Source: Pseudomonas sp. RIT288 (GTDB lineage Bacteria; Pseudomonadota; Gammaproteobacteria; Pseudomonadales; Pseudomonadaceae). Taken from it: a stretch of 64,000 nucleotides of DNA. Under the pieces are notes generated by a model that did not search any database, had not been told where the DNA came from, and saw only the letters and a program-made list of their open reading frames with translations. Location of the stretch: contig NZ_JFYN01000006.1 in NCBI RefSeq assembly GCF_000631985.1, positions 62,001 through 126,000 on the forward strand, read 5' to 3'. Positions 8,166-17,449 of the stretch are shown one piece after another. The stretch's first letter is position 1, and each line of letters begins with the position of its first letter. Position numbers and translations under genes: made by a program.

Positions 8166-9500
8166 ATGCGAGTAATTTTTCCAGCCCCCGACAGAATGCA
8201 TACGCTTGGGTATCCAAAGCTTGCGTATGTGCCTTTTCTAATAGCTGACGATGGAAGTTACCCAGTTGAAGCGAATCGCTACTTGAGAGAGAGGGCCTGT
8301 CTTGAGTGGAGGCCAAAAGTTGGATACGGGGAAGAGCGCTTTCGTTTTAACAGAAGCCTAACGATTAATAGCCTTGACGCGATGGCTCGTCGGCTGATGG
8401 AGTTTCTCCTGTGGTGCAATAAGGAAAAAAATTCCAACGCTTGGCGTGAAGTTACTTACCAAGATGATTTGATAGACAAGTGGCAGGTGGGGATGCTTGA
8501 TGGCTCTGCTTCGCGTAGTCAAAAACGGCTTTCCAACGAAACAGTAAACGCTAGAGTTGCAGAGGCTTGTTACTTCCTAATTTGGGCGGCTGATCGAGGC
8601 TACAGAGAGAGTTTTGATGCTCTCGTCAGCCTAAGAGGAAGTCAAAATCAAAAATTACGGCGGCGAAATAATCTAGGATCTGTGCGAGTGGCGGCGCTTC
8701 CTCCAGAGAGAAGCAGATTATCCCTACCGACAGAGAAGGCACTATCGAAGTGGAAAACACTTTTAAAAATTCGTCATGGCGAAGTAATGTCGCTTTTTGC
8801 TGAGTTTCTCATTAAGACTGGTGTAAGGATCAGTGAAGGTATTGGATTGAGAGCTAATGATCTGCCAGGGAAAAATTTTGGGGAAGATAAAAATTCATGG
8901 CGAGATGATTGGGTCGCCGCTGGTGAGGTGCCGTGCACGATCTGTATGGGTATTAAAGGCCCCAAAGTTTTCCGCGGAAGCCAAGAGAGTGTTACACCTC
9001 GGCAGATATATATACCGATTGAGCTTGCTGATCGGATGGATAACTACAAAAGAGAAGGTCGTGCGACTCTAATATTGAGGTGGATCACTAGCGGAAAAAG
9101 TCGGATAGATCGAGATCGCAGAAAAAAAATCGCTAGGACCGATCAGTTCTGGATAGGTAAGCGCGGACGCCCGCTTACCGCAGGATGGGTTCGTCAGGCA
9201 TGGTCATCTGTTGAATGTGGTCCGTGGAAATGGAGCCCTCACAGAGCTCGGCATGAATTTGCTGTAAACACTATTGTGGATTATACGCAGAGTCTTATTG
9301 ATGTCGCTAAAATTCCTGAAATTCCTAGCGCAGGATGGCTTCATGGGCTCATGGCGGGCCAAGTTCAGATCATATTGAGCCCGCTGCTGGGCCATATAGA
9401 CGAAAAGACTACGATGATTTATCTGGCAGCAGCTCGCGAACGCTTGTTGTCAAGATTTGTTCATCCAGTTCTAATTTGGCAAAAAGAATGTGATGAGTAA
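8166..9500 (+). CDS. tyrosine recombinase 1 of island module
   Basis: 444 residues. The C-terminal tyrosine-recombinase domain keeps the full catalytic set: Arg221 in TGVRISEG, the box II HRARH (His359, Arg362), His410 in LLGH and the nucleophile Tyr419 in MIYLAA. It would cut and rejoin DNA at the island ends. The ATG at 8166 has GGAGG seven bases upstream; an ATG at 8145 has none. It resembles TnpA of Tn554-like elements and the gamma-mobile-trio recombinase GmtY in size and position; that assignment needs a profile search. Base use is AT-richer than the backbone. Confidence 0.88.
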   Translation: MRVIFPAPDRMHTLGYPKLAYVPFLIADDGSYPVEANRYLRERACLEWRPKVGYGEERFRFNRSLTINSLDAMARRLMEFLLWCNKEKNSNAWREVTYQDDLIDKWQVGMLDGSASRSQKRLSNETVNARVAEACYFLIWAADRGYRESFDALVSLRGSQNQKLRRRNNLGSVRVAALPPERSRLSLPTEKALSKWKTLLKIRHGEVMSLFAEFLIKTGVRISEGIGLRANDLPGKNFGEDKNSWRDDWVAAGEVPCTICMGIKGPKVFRGSQESVTPRQIYIPIELADRMDNYKREGRATLILRWITSGKSRIDRDRRKKIARTDQFWIGKRGRPLTAGWVRQAWSSVECGPWKWSPHRARHEFAVNTIVDYTQSLIDVAKIPEIPSAGWLHGLMAGQVQIILSPLLGHIDEKTTMIYLAAARERLLSRFVHPVLIWQKECDE

Positions 9501-9537
9501 ATTCTATTGATTGATGCAGTTCGCCGAGGCGGTGATT

Positions 9538-11481
9538 ATGGAGTCTCGTTTTTTAATAAGAAGTGAGCATAAAGACTATGTTTCGGCGTCGGCGTGCGTT
9601 GATTTTGGAGAGTTGTGGTTAGGGGGCGAAAGTGCGAAATCTAAAAGAAAAGGGAACTGGGCGGGGGGATTTAACGGGCGTCCAGGCCTGGCTGAAGATA
9701 TATTTGCAGCAATTAAGGTTATTGCTGTAACTAGGCGTCCCCAGGCGATTAGTGGCCTTCTCCACGAACTTCGATCTTTCTGGCGCTTTTTAGATGCTTT
9801 TGAAAGGTATCTGAAGGAAGCAGATGGTATCCGAAAAGTCGATGGCATCGCTATGATTGAAACAATCCACGGACTGCGGTGGTTGAGACCTGCTGATGGT
9901 AGTTGGTGCGCCGTTCGACCGGAAAAATATAGATCCGTACTTCTAATACTTCAAATGAGCCGGCGCTCAGCAGGACTGATGCCTTTACATTGGCCTGCGG
10001 CTAAAAATCCTAACAGGATACGTCGTGTTGATACGCCCTCCAGAGCGGAGGGGGTTACGATGATCAAACTATTAACGCGGAAGGCACATGCTATCTGGAA
10101 AAGGTGGGATGATGCAGATTCAATGGCAGAGCAAGGAAAATCGCTTGTAGGATTATCAAGGGAAGAACTAATAGCCGGGAATGTCACCGAAGCTGACATC
10201 CACGCAACGTATAGGGAGGTAATAAAAGTTAGTGGCGAGCCCGCGCCAGTTATGAGTACAGTTGCTAAGATAGTGGGATTTGGCAAAACTTTACCACGCT
10301 GGTGGCCAAAAAAACAGCTCGGCCAACCAAGAGCAGGCCAAGCTATTAATGTTGAAAATGACTTGTTGCCTGGTCTATATCCCACTGGGCAAGATATTTA
10401 TTGCCTGGCATTGTTGTTTATGGCAAGAACTGGGTGGAATCCAACTACTGTATTTGCTCTAGATTGTTCAAGCGAACAAACGTGGTTTCGTAAGTATGGT
10501 GAGGACTACGTATGGATTCATAGTTATAAAGCACGAGGGAGAGAATGGCAAGATACTATCTCTCCTGTAAAAAGTACATCCCACTGCTTTCAAATAATCC
10601 AGAAATTGTTACATCGAACCGCGCCTCTTCGAGAAAGATTAAAGTTTGATGCGGGTCGTAGTAAATTCCCTGAATTAGCCGTTAGGTCTCCTTGGTTGTC
10701 AATTAATGATTCTACGACAATAAGGGTTCTTAGTGATGAGAACTTGAGTCGTATGCGAGGGTTTTTATCAGATCTTGTTCGTGCCTATAATAAAAATGCG
10801 ATAGATAAACTTCCTGTGTTTAGGCCGTCTGATTTTCGGGATGTTTTCGCTGAAGTTGCTCATAGGACAGGTGGTTACTCTGTTTTTCTAACTCAGATAG
10901 CGCTGGGGCATAAAAGTGTTAACACCACTAGAAGATACCTTCGATCTCTAGCTTGGCGTAAGGAGTCGGAAAAAGATTTGAATAATCTAATGACTACGGT
11001 ATTTGAGCAGATTGAGGTGCATCGTGTCATCGACTTTGCTCTATTGCGGGCGTCAGTGGACGGTATAAATGTAACAGAAGAGCAAATTGCTAGATTAGCG
11101 GCATATCGAAAGAACCGGACTTACAGCGGAATGGGTTGTACAACTCCTTTGAATCCTCCGGAGTCGATAGACCCGCTCCATCCAAGGGACGGGACAGCCG
11201 TCTGCGCCCAAGGTCAGAGGTGTGCTAGTTGCCCTAGAGGAGTAGTGTTTAAGGATAGTTTATCTCACTTGGCTAAGTGTCTGGCTGAACTGGAGTGGAA
11301 AAGAGGTAACGTCGGAGACGTTCGCTGGTATGAGTCGTCGGATAGTATAGATATGGAAATGATTCAAGCTACTCTGAAGCAGTGGCCTGAACCGGAGGTG
11401 ACGCAGGCTGTATCACAGTGGAGGCATAAGATTAATATTGGGGAGCACCGGATATTGATTGCGGCAGCGGGAGTGCACTAA
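9538..11481 (+). CDS. tyrosine recombinase 2 of island module
   Basis: 647 residues. The catalytic region holds Arg297 (ARTGWNPTT), a box II reduced to SDFRDVFAEVAHRTGG (no canonical HxxR but an Arg present), His458 (ALGHKSVNTT) and Tyr467 (RRYLRS). The C-terminal 130 residues contain a cysteine cluster (CTTPL, CAQGQRCASCPRG) that looks like a zinc-binding element. The ATG at 9538 is preceded by GAGGCGG; upstream TTG and ATG codons lack a site. Its stop overlaps the next start (TAATG), so the recombinases form one operon. Confidence 0.82.
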   Translation: MESRFLIRSEHKDYVSASACVDFGELWLGGESAKSKRKGNWAGGFNGRPGLAEDIFAAIKVIAVTRRPQAISGLLHELRSFWRFLDAFERYLKEADGIRKVDGIAMIETIHGLRWLRPADGSWCAVRPEKYRSVLLILQMSRRSAGLMPLHWPAAKNPNRIRRVDTPSRAEGVTMIKLLTRKAHAIWKRWDDADSMAEQGKSLVGLSREELIAGNVTEADIHATYREVIKVSGEPAPVMSTVAKIVGFGKTLPRWWPKKQLGQPRAGQAINVENDLLPGLYPTGQDIYCLALLFMARTGWNPTTVFALDCSSEQTWFRKYGEDYVWIHSYKARGREWQDTISPVKSTSHCFQIIQKLLHRTAPLRERLKFDAGRSKFPELAVRSPWLSINDSTTIRVLSDENLSRMRGFLSDLVRAYNKNAIDKLPVFRPSDFRDVFAEVAHRTGGYSVFLTQIALGHKSVNTTRRYLRSLAWRKESEKDLNNLMTTVFEQIEVHRVIDFALLRASVDGINVTEEQIARLAAYRKNRTYSGMGCTTPLNPPESIDPLHPRDGTAVCAQGQRCASCPRGVVFKDSLSHLAKCLAELEWKRGNVGDVRWYESSDSIDMEMIQATLKQWPEPEVTQAVSQWRHKINIGEHRILIAAAGVH

Positions 11482-13514
11482 TGGGTGGCTTTGTCTCGCC
11501 TTTATACGAGAGCCGCCGTGACGCTCTCAATGAAAAATTGAAAGCTGATGACCTTCTCAATATGGGAGTTCGGGATCTGCTTGACGTTCAGTATGCTCTC
11601 GGAGCTGGAGGTTCGTGGGGGAAGTGGGAGTTCCCTCCAGAATTTATGCCTGATGGACAGTTGCGAGGTTTGTCGCGGCGCAGTTGTTCGATCGAACAAA
11701 TAACTAGTGATTCGGCTGTCGACGAATTAAAAATATCGCAGGCATGGACTGAAATCATCCGCTACGGAATAGTAAGATCCATTATGCCGGGCGCACGGGT
11801 CATCGCAAAGCCCTCCACAATAATGTCTGAGCTGCACTTGCTGATTAGGCTTGCAAGAAAAATAGTTGAACAGCCCTACAGCGCCACGATGTTTTGGAGT
11901 AACGCTGCCAGTAGGGAGCTTTCCAATATGAGTTCGATAGGGAACTCCATTGTTGATACGCTTAGGAGGTTTAAGGAAAGGGGCTACATATCTGACTGTT
12001 TGCGGGAGGAACCGCAGGTTGAAGGAAGAGCGGTAGAACGTAATCGTTATAACGAGGCTGTGCCCGACCAGAAATGCCAAAAGAGCGAAGCCTGGCTTCC
12101 GCTTCCTGATAAATTCACAAGCGAATGCGGGTGGAGATCAATTCGAATTATTCGATTGTTAGGACCTACTTTGCTTGCGGCATTGGAGGAAGCGATGCTG
12201 GTACCCGTCAGGAAACGACAGGATGGGGGAGATCTACATCCGAGAAATCAGCAGCTTGCTATCGCAGAGGCACGCGATGCGGTGATTTCCGGTTGGAGTT
12301 GGTTAAGTAAAGATGGCTCACCAATAGAGTCTTTAGAGTTGGATCTCTTGGTGAAGGAAACAAAAAACAGAGGTATGGTTCTCAGTGAAAAATTACCTTA
12401 CCTGGCGTGGCCCCCGAAAACCTTTGCTGACGCGTGGGGTTTATTATCCGTACTTCAAGGTGCTCATCTTTTTCCGATATGCTTAGCAAGTGGTCCTAGG
12501 GCGTCAGAGGTATGTGGGTTTACAGTAAATTGTCTTGAAGAAGTTTCTGGTATTGGGCATAGAATTGTTGCGAAAACTTATAAGTTGGTAAACGATTTCG
12601 GAGGGCGACAAAGAGATTTTTGTGCGCCTGAGCTGGTTGTTGACGCTCTGCTGCAGCAGATCCGTCTTGCTCAGCTTGTAAAACAGCGAGCGGGTGTGTG
12701 CGGAGATCATCTGTGGGTTCATACTCGGACGTTTGGACGCGGTTTAATGGGGGAAAAGCATCTGCTGCTAACCCGGTTTATTGATGATTACGCATCCAAG
12801 ATTGATGTCAGGCAATTCCTAGATAATTCAAGTCGCGTGCATGTCCACCGTTTTCGAAAAACTCTTGCACGTATCGTAGCTCTATCATTGGTCAACTCGC
12901 CAATAATTCTTATGGACTGCTTTGGTCATGAGGATTTAGATATGACTATTCGCAGTTATATTCTCAGTGATGAAGGGATTGCGCGTGAGGTATTAAAAGT
13001 TCAGAAAGAACTGGTAATTCTGATGGCTGTGGATGTGATCAATGATTCGGAAAATTTAGGTGGTGCAGTTGGTGAACAGCTACGAAATCGGAAGTCAAAC
13101 TTTTTACAGCTCTTAGGTAAATCGGAGTTTGAGCCTCAGGATGCTTATGAATTTGCTGCGCGGGAAACATTTGATGGGCGATCGTGGATTATGGTTTCCC
13201 CGGGAGTGTATTGCACACTGCCGACTGGCAGCGGTGGGTTGTGTGCCAAGGGTCAGGGAAGAACTAATCCCGCATATTGCCAAAGCGGATGCCCATTCCA
13301 GTTGCTAACTGCCGCCCATCAAGAAAAGTGTGATGATGCTGTTGCGGAAATTATTATGAACTTGCAAAAGGCAATAGATGATGAGGAGGACATGATTGTT
13401 TCACTGTGGGCGGGCCAATTAAAAAATTGGCTCCATCGGTGGCCACAAGTAGAGAAGAAATGGCGGTCGCATCCGCTAGTGGAGGCGTATGGTCAAATCC
13501 AAGTCAAAAAATGA
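11481..13514 (+). CDS. tyrosine recombinase 3 of island module
   Basis: 677 residues, the largest of the three. Catalytic residues are Arg340 (ASGPRASEV), His456-Arg459 (HRFRKT), His483 (FGHEDLD) and Tyr493 (IRSYILSD), so it should be active. As in recombinase 2, the C terminus has spaced cysteines (YCTLPTGSGGLCAKG, YCQSGCPFQL). The size resembles the large integrase of gamma-mobile-trio and RIT-like modules (for example GmtZ). It is translationally coupled on both sides, overlapping the next gene by 26 bases. Confidence 0.82.
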   Translation: MGGFVSPLYESRRDALNEKLKADDLLNMGVRDLLDVQYALGAGGSWGKWEFPPEFMPDGQLRGLSRRSCSIEQITSDSAVDELKISQAWTEIIRYGIVRSIMPGARVIAKPSTIMSELHLLIRLARKIVEQPYSATMFWSNAASRELSNMSSIGNSIVDTLRRFKERGYISDCLREEPQVEGRAVERNRYNEAVPDQKCQKSEAWLPLPDKFTSECGWRSIRIIRLLGPTLLAALEEAMLVPVRKRQDGGDLHPRNQQLAIAEARDAVISGWSWLSKDGSPIESLELDLLVKETKNRGMVLSEKLPYLAWPPKTFADAWGLLSVLQGAHLFPICLASGPRASEVCGFTVNCLEEVSGIGHRIVAKTYKLVNDFGGRQRDFCAPELVVDALLQQIRLAQLVKQRAGVCGDHLWVHTRTFGRGLMGEKHLLLTRFIDDYASKIDVRQFLDNSSRVHVHRFRKTLARIVALSLVNSPIILMDCFGHEDLDMTIRSYILSDEGIAREVLKVQKELVILMAVDVINDSENLGGAVGEQLRNRKSNFLQLLGKSEFEPQDAYEFAARETFDGRSWIMVSPGVYCTLPTGSGGLCAKGQGRTNPAYCQSGCPFQLLTAAHQEKCDDAVAEIIMNLQKAIDDEEDMIVSLWAGQLKNWLHRWPQVEKKWRSHPLVEAYGQIQVKK

Positions 13515-14037
13515 TATCGTCAATGGTTCTTTAATTGCGCATGCTAAGTCTCGTTCAGATGCAGTCAGCGTAAAGCTCCATAAAGCTATGGCGACTATTG
13601 AACTTGAATTAGAAAGTAATGATGGCATCTACCCCTTCAACAAGGGCAGGCTATCAATGGCAGAGGTTTGTCGTCGCGCTGGAATACACAAGATTACATT
13701 GCAGGGCGAAGTTCATAAATTAACCAGTAGGGTCATATTAAAAGAGTGGCTAGAAACACTGGAGGAACAGCTGGTTAAAGGGTCCAAGACTGTCCGGCGC
13801 AAGGTTACATGCAAAATTGATGATTGGAAAGAAAGGTATACTGATTTGGCTAGATCTTATAACGAGATTTATGCCATTGAAATTGTATCTCGAGATGCGA
13901 AGTTGGAGGAGGCGCTGCTAAAAATAACTCAGCTCGAAGAAGAGTTGCTCATGCTGCGAGTGCAGTTGTCTGATAAGGCAGTAGTGTTAATTTCTGAATG
14001 CAGGAAAGGTACCGTTAAGACTCTTGACCAGAAGTAG
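13489..14037 (+). CDS. small HTH/coiled-coil accessory protein of recombinase module
   Basis: 182 residues. An N-terminal helix-turn-helix-like segment (MAEVCRRAGIHKITLQGEV, about residues 57-75) is followed by a long charged helix with heptads (LEEALLKITQLEEELLMLRV) that should form a coiled coil. It resembles the small third protein of Tn554-like (TnpC) and gamma-mobile-trio (GmtX) modules, which are thought to help the recombinases choose or hold the ends; this is inference. GGAGG lies three bases before the ATG, inside the preceding gene. Confidence 0.65.
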   Translation: MVKSKSKNDIVNGSLIAHAKSRSDAVSVKLHKAMATIELELESNDGIYPFNKGRLSMAEVCRRAGIHKITLQGEVHKLTSRVILKEWLETLEEQLVKGSKTVRRKVTCKIDDWKERYTDLARSYNEIYAIEIVSRDAKLEEALLKITQLEEELLMLRVQLSDKAVVLISECRKGTVKTLDQK

Positions 14038-14131
14038 GCGGTATAGGGAGTCGCGCATACGCTAAAATTATAGCGGCTCTGGGGGCGTAGGAGTGATTCT
14101 CAACACCTCGTCCAATATCTCTTTAATAGCT

Positions 14132-14159
14132 GGAAATGCGGTCGCGCCTCCGCATTTCC
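14132..14159. terminator. hairpin after recombinase operon
   Basis: GGAAATGCGG and CCGCATTTCC form a perfect 10-bp stem with an 8-base loop, about 95 bases after the operon. There is no T run. It lies in a 249-base gap between the recombinase module and the convergent DUF4209 gene; nothing else was seen in that gap. Confidence 0.45.
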
Positions 14160-14286
14160 CTGCCTCTCAGCCTTTTTAGCGTTCAAAGTGTCAGAGATCC
14201 TATTCTTGAAGTCCATGATGGAGAATAAGTAGCCCTTTCCTATTTGATATCACTAGCTTTGTGGCATGCCATTTACCTCATCTTTT

Positions 14287-16098
14287 TTAGGTAGAAGCTG
14301 AGGCGCTAGACTCTCGCTGCACAATTTTCGATGTCATCACGCAATATCTCAGCAGTAGCCACCATGCGAATATGGCGTCTGTGCCAAAAAGGCCTTCATC
14401 ATCAATCAGCCCATGTGCTACTTCGTTACGTAAATTCGTGCCGAGGGGATCAACGAGTAAACCTTGAAGCTCGAATATGCCATCTGCGCCGAAGACTTGA
14501 AGCGCTTGGGGTGTTTCTAGAAGTACACCTAATGGCCTCTCTGGCTGCACGCCACCAGGTTCTAGCATGGAGGTGGCACCGCCCATCGACTCCACAACAT
14601 GACGAATGATTGCTTCGAGTTGTGGTATCACAAGATGCGAAGCAACGAGCATATCCCCGTGAAAACCTGCCACTAAAGCACGTAGAACGCTTTCCAAATG
14701 TCCTGGCGGGATCCAAGGACTATGCTGAATCAAGCCTAATATATCGATCCGATCCGGAAAGTGCGCAGCCAGTATCTCAGTTCGAGCGGGGTCCAAGGCG
14801 CCCTGTACTGTAAGACCTCTCCCCAATCGGGCCGTGCTAAACATCCTCCAACGAAGCCCGTCATGCTTGGGATCATCAGCTGCGTCATCAAGGCCAGGAG
14901 CACGAGCGACCACTCGACCGCGAGAGTTAACGATCTCGCTAGAAATCATACTGCCCAATATTGAGACGCGCGCCTGATCTTTGACGTCCCGGATCAGTTT
15001 TTCAATTGATGGAGGCTGCGCCATGCGAATCAAGGTGATGACAGCGTCATGCAAGCTTTTATTACGGACCGCCGCCCTGGCATTTATAACCATCTTGGTA
15101 AGATCGATGCTGGTCGAAATCGGCTTAAAATCATCCAACGACTCTTTCTGCAGTTTCAGCAGATGATCATGCAACTCTGTTGCACGTTCACGCCCACCAG
15201 GGGCTTGGCGCATGGCTTCTACTGCATCAGACAAAATTGACGCAGCGGTCATAGCTCCACGTCCAGTCTGTATTCGCGCTAGGTCAGACTCTTTAACTAA
15301 AGACTCTGCTGAATCTCTGAGTGCGGCACTTTCTCCCTCCACATCACCTGCAGCGCGAAGGCAATCCGCTGCCAGTTGATAATAGTCTTTCGCGCGCCAG
15401 TAATTTTTTTCTGCATCAGCGATAGTTGCTGCCACATGAGCGTACTCGGCGTACTGCCTCGGCTCACCATGTTTGAATTCCAGCAGTAGTCGTGTGAGGC
15501 GCAATGTTAGATAAAGAGGATCCTTTCCTTTGTGCCGATGCAGCATCGCCTCGATTTCGTTTAGCACTTTTAGCCGCAGCTCGGCTCCGCCTTTACCCAG
15601 ACCTGCTGATAGGCGCAATGATCGCTCCAAGCGCTCAAGGCATTTCGACCAATCAGTTGGGCTTTCAAGTCTTAACGCCGACTCAAGATACGCGTCTATA
15701 GCGCCCAGAGCGGCAGGAAATGAGCGAGCTTGAATCCATATCAGATCCAACAATCTTGCTCGAATCTCGGGGTCTTTAAGAGTCAGTGCCCAGGCTAACA
15801 GTTCTCGTAGATTGTCTTTTGGGAAATCTGTCGGAATGGCGCTGCGACGACCGCCCATAACAAACATTGGGCCAAAAGGCTCAGAAGGCTGATCTGCGTG
15901 AAGCATCATAGACAGCGAGGCACCAATGAAGCGCAATCCTTCCAGTTGAGCAGGGCTCCACCGACCATCTTCCTTTTCCAGGCGGGAAATTACGCTTTGA
16001 AAACTGAGGCAGTCTAAGTCCGTGAAGCCCTGTAGCAGACTGTCCAAGTCGAGAGATGACAGGGTCTCTTCCGTGATGAGTTGCCAATTTAAAGGCAT
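14287..16098 (-). CDS. DUF4209-like protein with HEPN-type RNxxxH motif
   Basis: 603 residues, mostly helical, with TPR-like stretches around residues 190-280 (YAEYAHVAATIADAEKNYW). Near the C terminus is RNEVAHG (Arg557 to His562), the RNxxxH signature of HEPN-type ribonucleases and of DUF4209. That suggests an RNA-cleaving effector, perhaps abortive-infection-like; the role is not shown. The ATG at 16098 has GGAGAC upstream; the frame extends to 16275 without a site. It follows an XRE regulator on the same strand after 94 bases, probably as one operon. Confidence 0.6.
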   Translation of the reverse strand: MPLNWQLITEETLSSLDLDSLLQGFTDLDCLSFQSVISRLEKEDGRWSPAQLEGLRFIGASLSMMLHADQPSEPFGPMFVMGGRRSAIPTDFPKDNLRELLAWALTLKDPEIRARLLDLIWIQARSFPAALGAIDAYLESALRLESPTDWSKCLERLERSLRLSAGLGKGGAELRLKVLNEIEAMLHRHKGKDPLYLTLRLTRLLLEFKHGEPRQYAEYAHVAATIADAEKNYWRAKDYYQLAADCLRAAGDVEGESAALRDSAESLVKESDLARIQTGRGAMTAASILSDAVEAMRQAPGGRERATELHDHLLKLQKESLDDFKPISTSIDLTKMVINARAAVRNKSLHDAVITLIRMAQPPSIEKLIRDVKDQARVSILGSMISSEIVNSRGRVVARAPGLDDAADDPKHDGLRWRMFSTARLGRGLTVQGALDPARTEILAAHFPDRIDILGLIQHSPWIPPGHLESVLRALVAGFHGDMLVASHLVIPQLEAIIRHVVESMGGATSMLEPGGVQPERPLGVLLETPQALQVFGADGIFELQGLLVDPLGTNLRNEVAHGLIDDEGLFGTDAIFAWWLLLRYCVMTSKIVQRESSASAST

Positions 16099-16192
16099 GC
16101 GTTGTCTCCATGTAAGTCTGTCGAAAAAATTTACGGTAGTTAGAGGGCATGGTGAGCCGCTTTGGGTCTCATGGGGCATACCCTCGTGTCCC

Positions 16193-16489
16193 TTATCTTG
16201 GGGTAGACCAAGGGGGAGCCATGATTTCGATCTCTTCGCGAACTTTTTGCAACAACGTGTCTGGGGAGACGCCATCCCGCTCTGCGTATGTGCACACCAG
16301 CAATGTTATGGGATGGATGTTCAAAATGGGCGCCAAGGCCTCTAGTCTCTCGATCGTTGGAGAATGAATTCCGCGTTCCAAGGTGCTGATGTAGGTACGC
16401 CCACTGACGTCGGAGAAATCCTCTTGGCTGAGTGCGTTTCTAGTCCGGCACCATCGGAACACTTTACCGAAAGCCTTTTTCAGTTCCAT
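16193..16489 (-). CDS. XRE-family transcriptional regulator
   Basis: 98 residues, nearly all one helix-turn-helix domain (NALSQEDFSDVSGRTYISTL, then ERGIHSPTIERLEALAPIL). It resembles small Cro/C-protein regulators. It lies upstream of the DUF4209 gene and divergent from the 142-residue gene, with a perfect palindrome between, so it probably represses both directions. I take MELKKAFG at 16489 as the start; the open frame to 16726 overlaps the divergent gene. Confidence 0.8.
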   Translation of the reverse strand: MELKKAFGKVFRWCRTRNALSQEDFSDVSGRTYISTLERGIHSPTIERLEALAPILNIHPITLLVCTYAERDGVSPDTLLQKVREEIEIMAPPWSTPR

Positions 16490-16542
16490 TTGCTCAATCC
16501 GCAAAAGGAACGATGAAGCCGTTTTGAATAGTATATCGCTAC

Positions 16543-16554
16543 ACAGTATACTGT
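16543..16554. promoter_or_regulatory. candidate operator, perfect palindrome
   Basis: ACAGTATACTGT is a perfect 12-base palindrome between the divergent XRE gene and the gene at 16574; a half-like AGTATA lies at 16530. The position suits autoregulation by the XRE protein. Confidence 0.5.
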
Positions 16555-16573
16555 TCATTTTGAGGCGTTTTGT

Positions 16574-17002
16574 ATGTTCATTTCCGATAGCAAGGCGGAA
16601 GTCAAAGGTCTCGCATCGTTGCTTGAGCCAGGTCAGCGTGCTTGGCACGTCATGTTGAAGCCGCAGATCTCGCCTTGGTATCACGCCACCATGATCAGGT
16701 GCGATGAAGGCTTCGAGACCCGCCATGTGGTTTTTATCGACTCATTGCCGACACTCATTCATTTGGTGGCGCAGCGGCAAGACGAGACGCGGCTGGAGTC
16801 GCTTCAGCTCGTATCACCTGCGTGGCTGAATGGACATCAGTGCTGGGAAATGGATGTTCTGTTAGAGGTAGCTCAAAATCCTGAGGAAGGATCTGCAAGA
16901 CTCTCCCTTAAGGATGGCAGGGTATTATATTTTCCAGACGTTGCTCCTATCACACGGGATGGCAATTTTAAAGTGATTTACCGCTTAGCCACGGCAGTGT
17001 GA
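16574..17002 (+). CDS. hypothetical protein, divergent from XRE gene
   Basis: 142 residues, not recognised. It is soluble, mixed alpha/beta and tryptophan-bearing (PWYHATM, PAWLNGHQCWEMDV), with a beta-rich C terminus (ARLSLKDGRVLYFPDV). TGAGGCG precedes the ATG. The shared control region with the XRE/DUF4209 operon suggests a functional link, possibly a partner or sensor of that module. Confidence 0.6.
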   Translation: MFISDSKAEVKGLASLLEPGQRAWHVMLKPQISPWYHATMIRCDEGFETRHVVFIDSLPTLIHLVAQRQDETRLESLQLVSPAWLNGHQCWEMDVLLEVAQNPEEGSARLSLKDGRVLYFPDVAPITRDGNFKVIYRLATAV

Positions 17003-17449
17003 CGCAAGAATCGTGGTTAGCTTTATGGCAGCCTCTGACGGATAAATGATTATTGGTTAGGTAGGAAATTTCGCACCATACAGAGACAAGGAGGCTTTTG
17101 CTCGATGCCTACTCCGACTCACTTTGTCTCGACCCAAGTGGCAGAGGAAATAGCCAAGCTCTAGAAGGATAATTTGCCGGGCCCCGCATGGAGCTTGGCT
17201 TTTACGCGTCTTGTTAACCATTTTTTTTCGCTGTAAACCACAGTGGTTAACAATGAAAAAAAGTGGTTAACAAGGTACTGTTTAGGGTGGTTTTCGAGTA
17301 ATGCCTGCAATAAATAATGGTTGTCAAAGCTATGGTCGCCTCCATGCATCAGGCGACCGCAATTCTTTATGTGTGCCCGATTTAAATCCCAGCGATCCAT
17401 CCCAACGCATACGCTGAAAACAGGAGTCGGGAATCTCCCATCTTTATTT
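17003..17449. other. gap with possible gene stub
   Basis: A 447-base stretch between the XRE module and the arsenic cluster. AAGGAGG at about 17090 stands before a 19-codon frame (17105-17164, MPTPTHFVSTQVAEEIAKL) that stops at TAG but stays readable afterwards, which looks like the stub of a lost gene. A minus-strand frame at 17161-17400 crosses the palindrome below and has no support. The palindrome is listed separately. Confidence 0.4.
17210..17274. repeat. nested palindrome built from GTGGTTAAC words
   Basis: The outer arms are CTTGTTAACCA followed by T8C (17210-17229) and GA7GTGGTTAACAAG (17255-17274). Inside lies AACCACAGTGGTT (17236-17248). The word GTTAACCA(C), or its mirror, occurs four times in 65 bases. 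It could be a regulator or recombinase site or a scar of an earlier insertion between cargo modules. Confidence 0.75.

Noticed and set aside
17161..17400. A 79-codon minus-strand frame
   Set aside because: It runs through the GTGGTTAAC palindrome and has no support as a protein.
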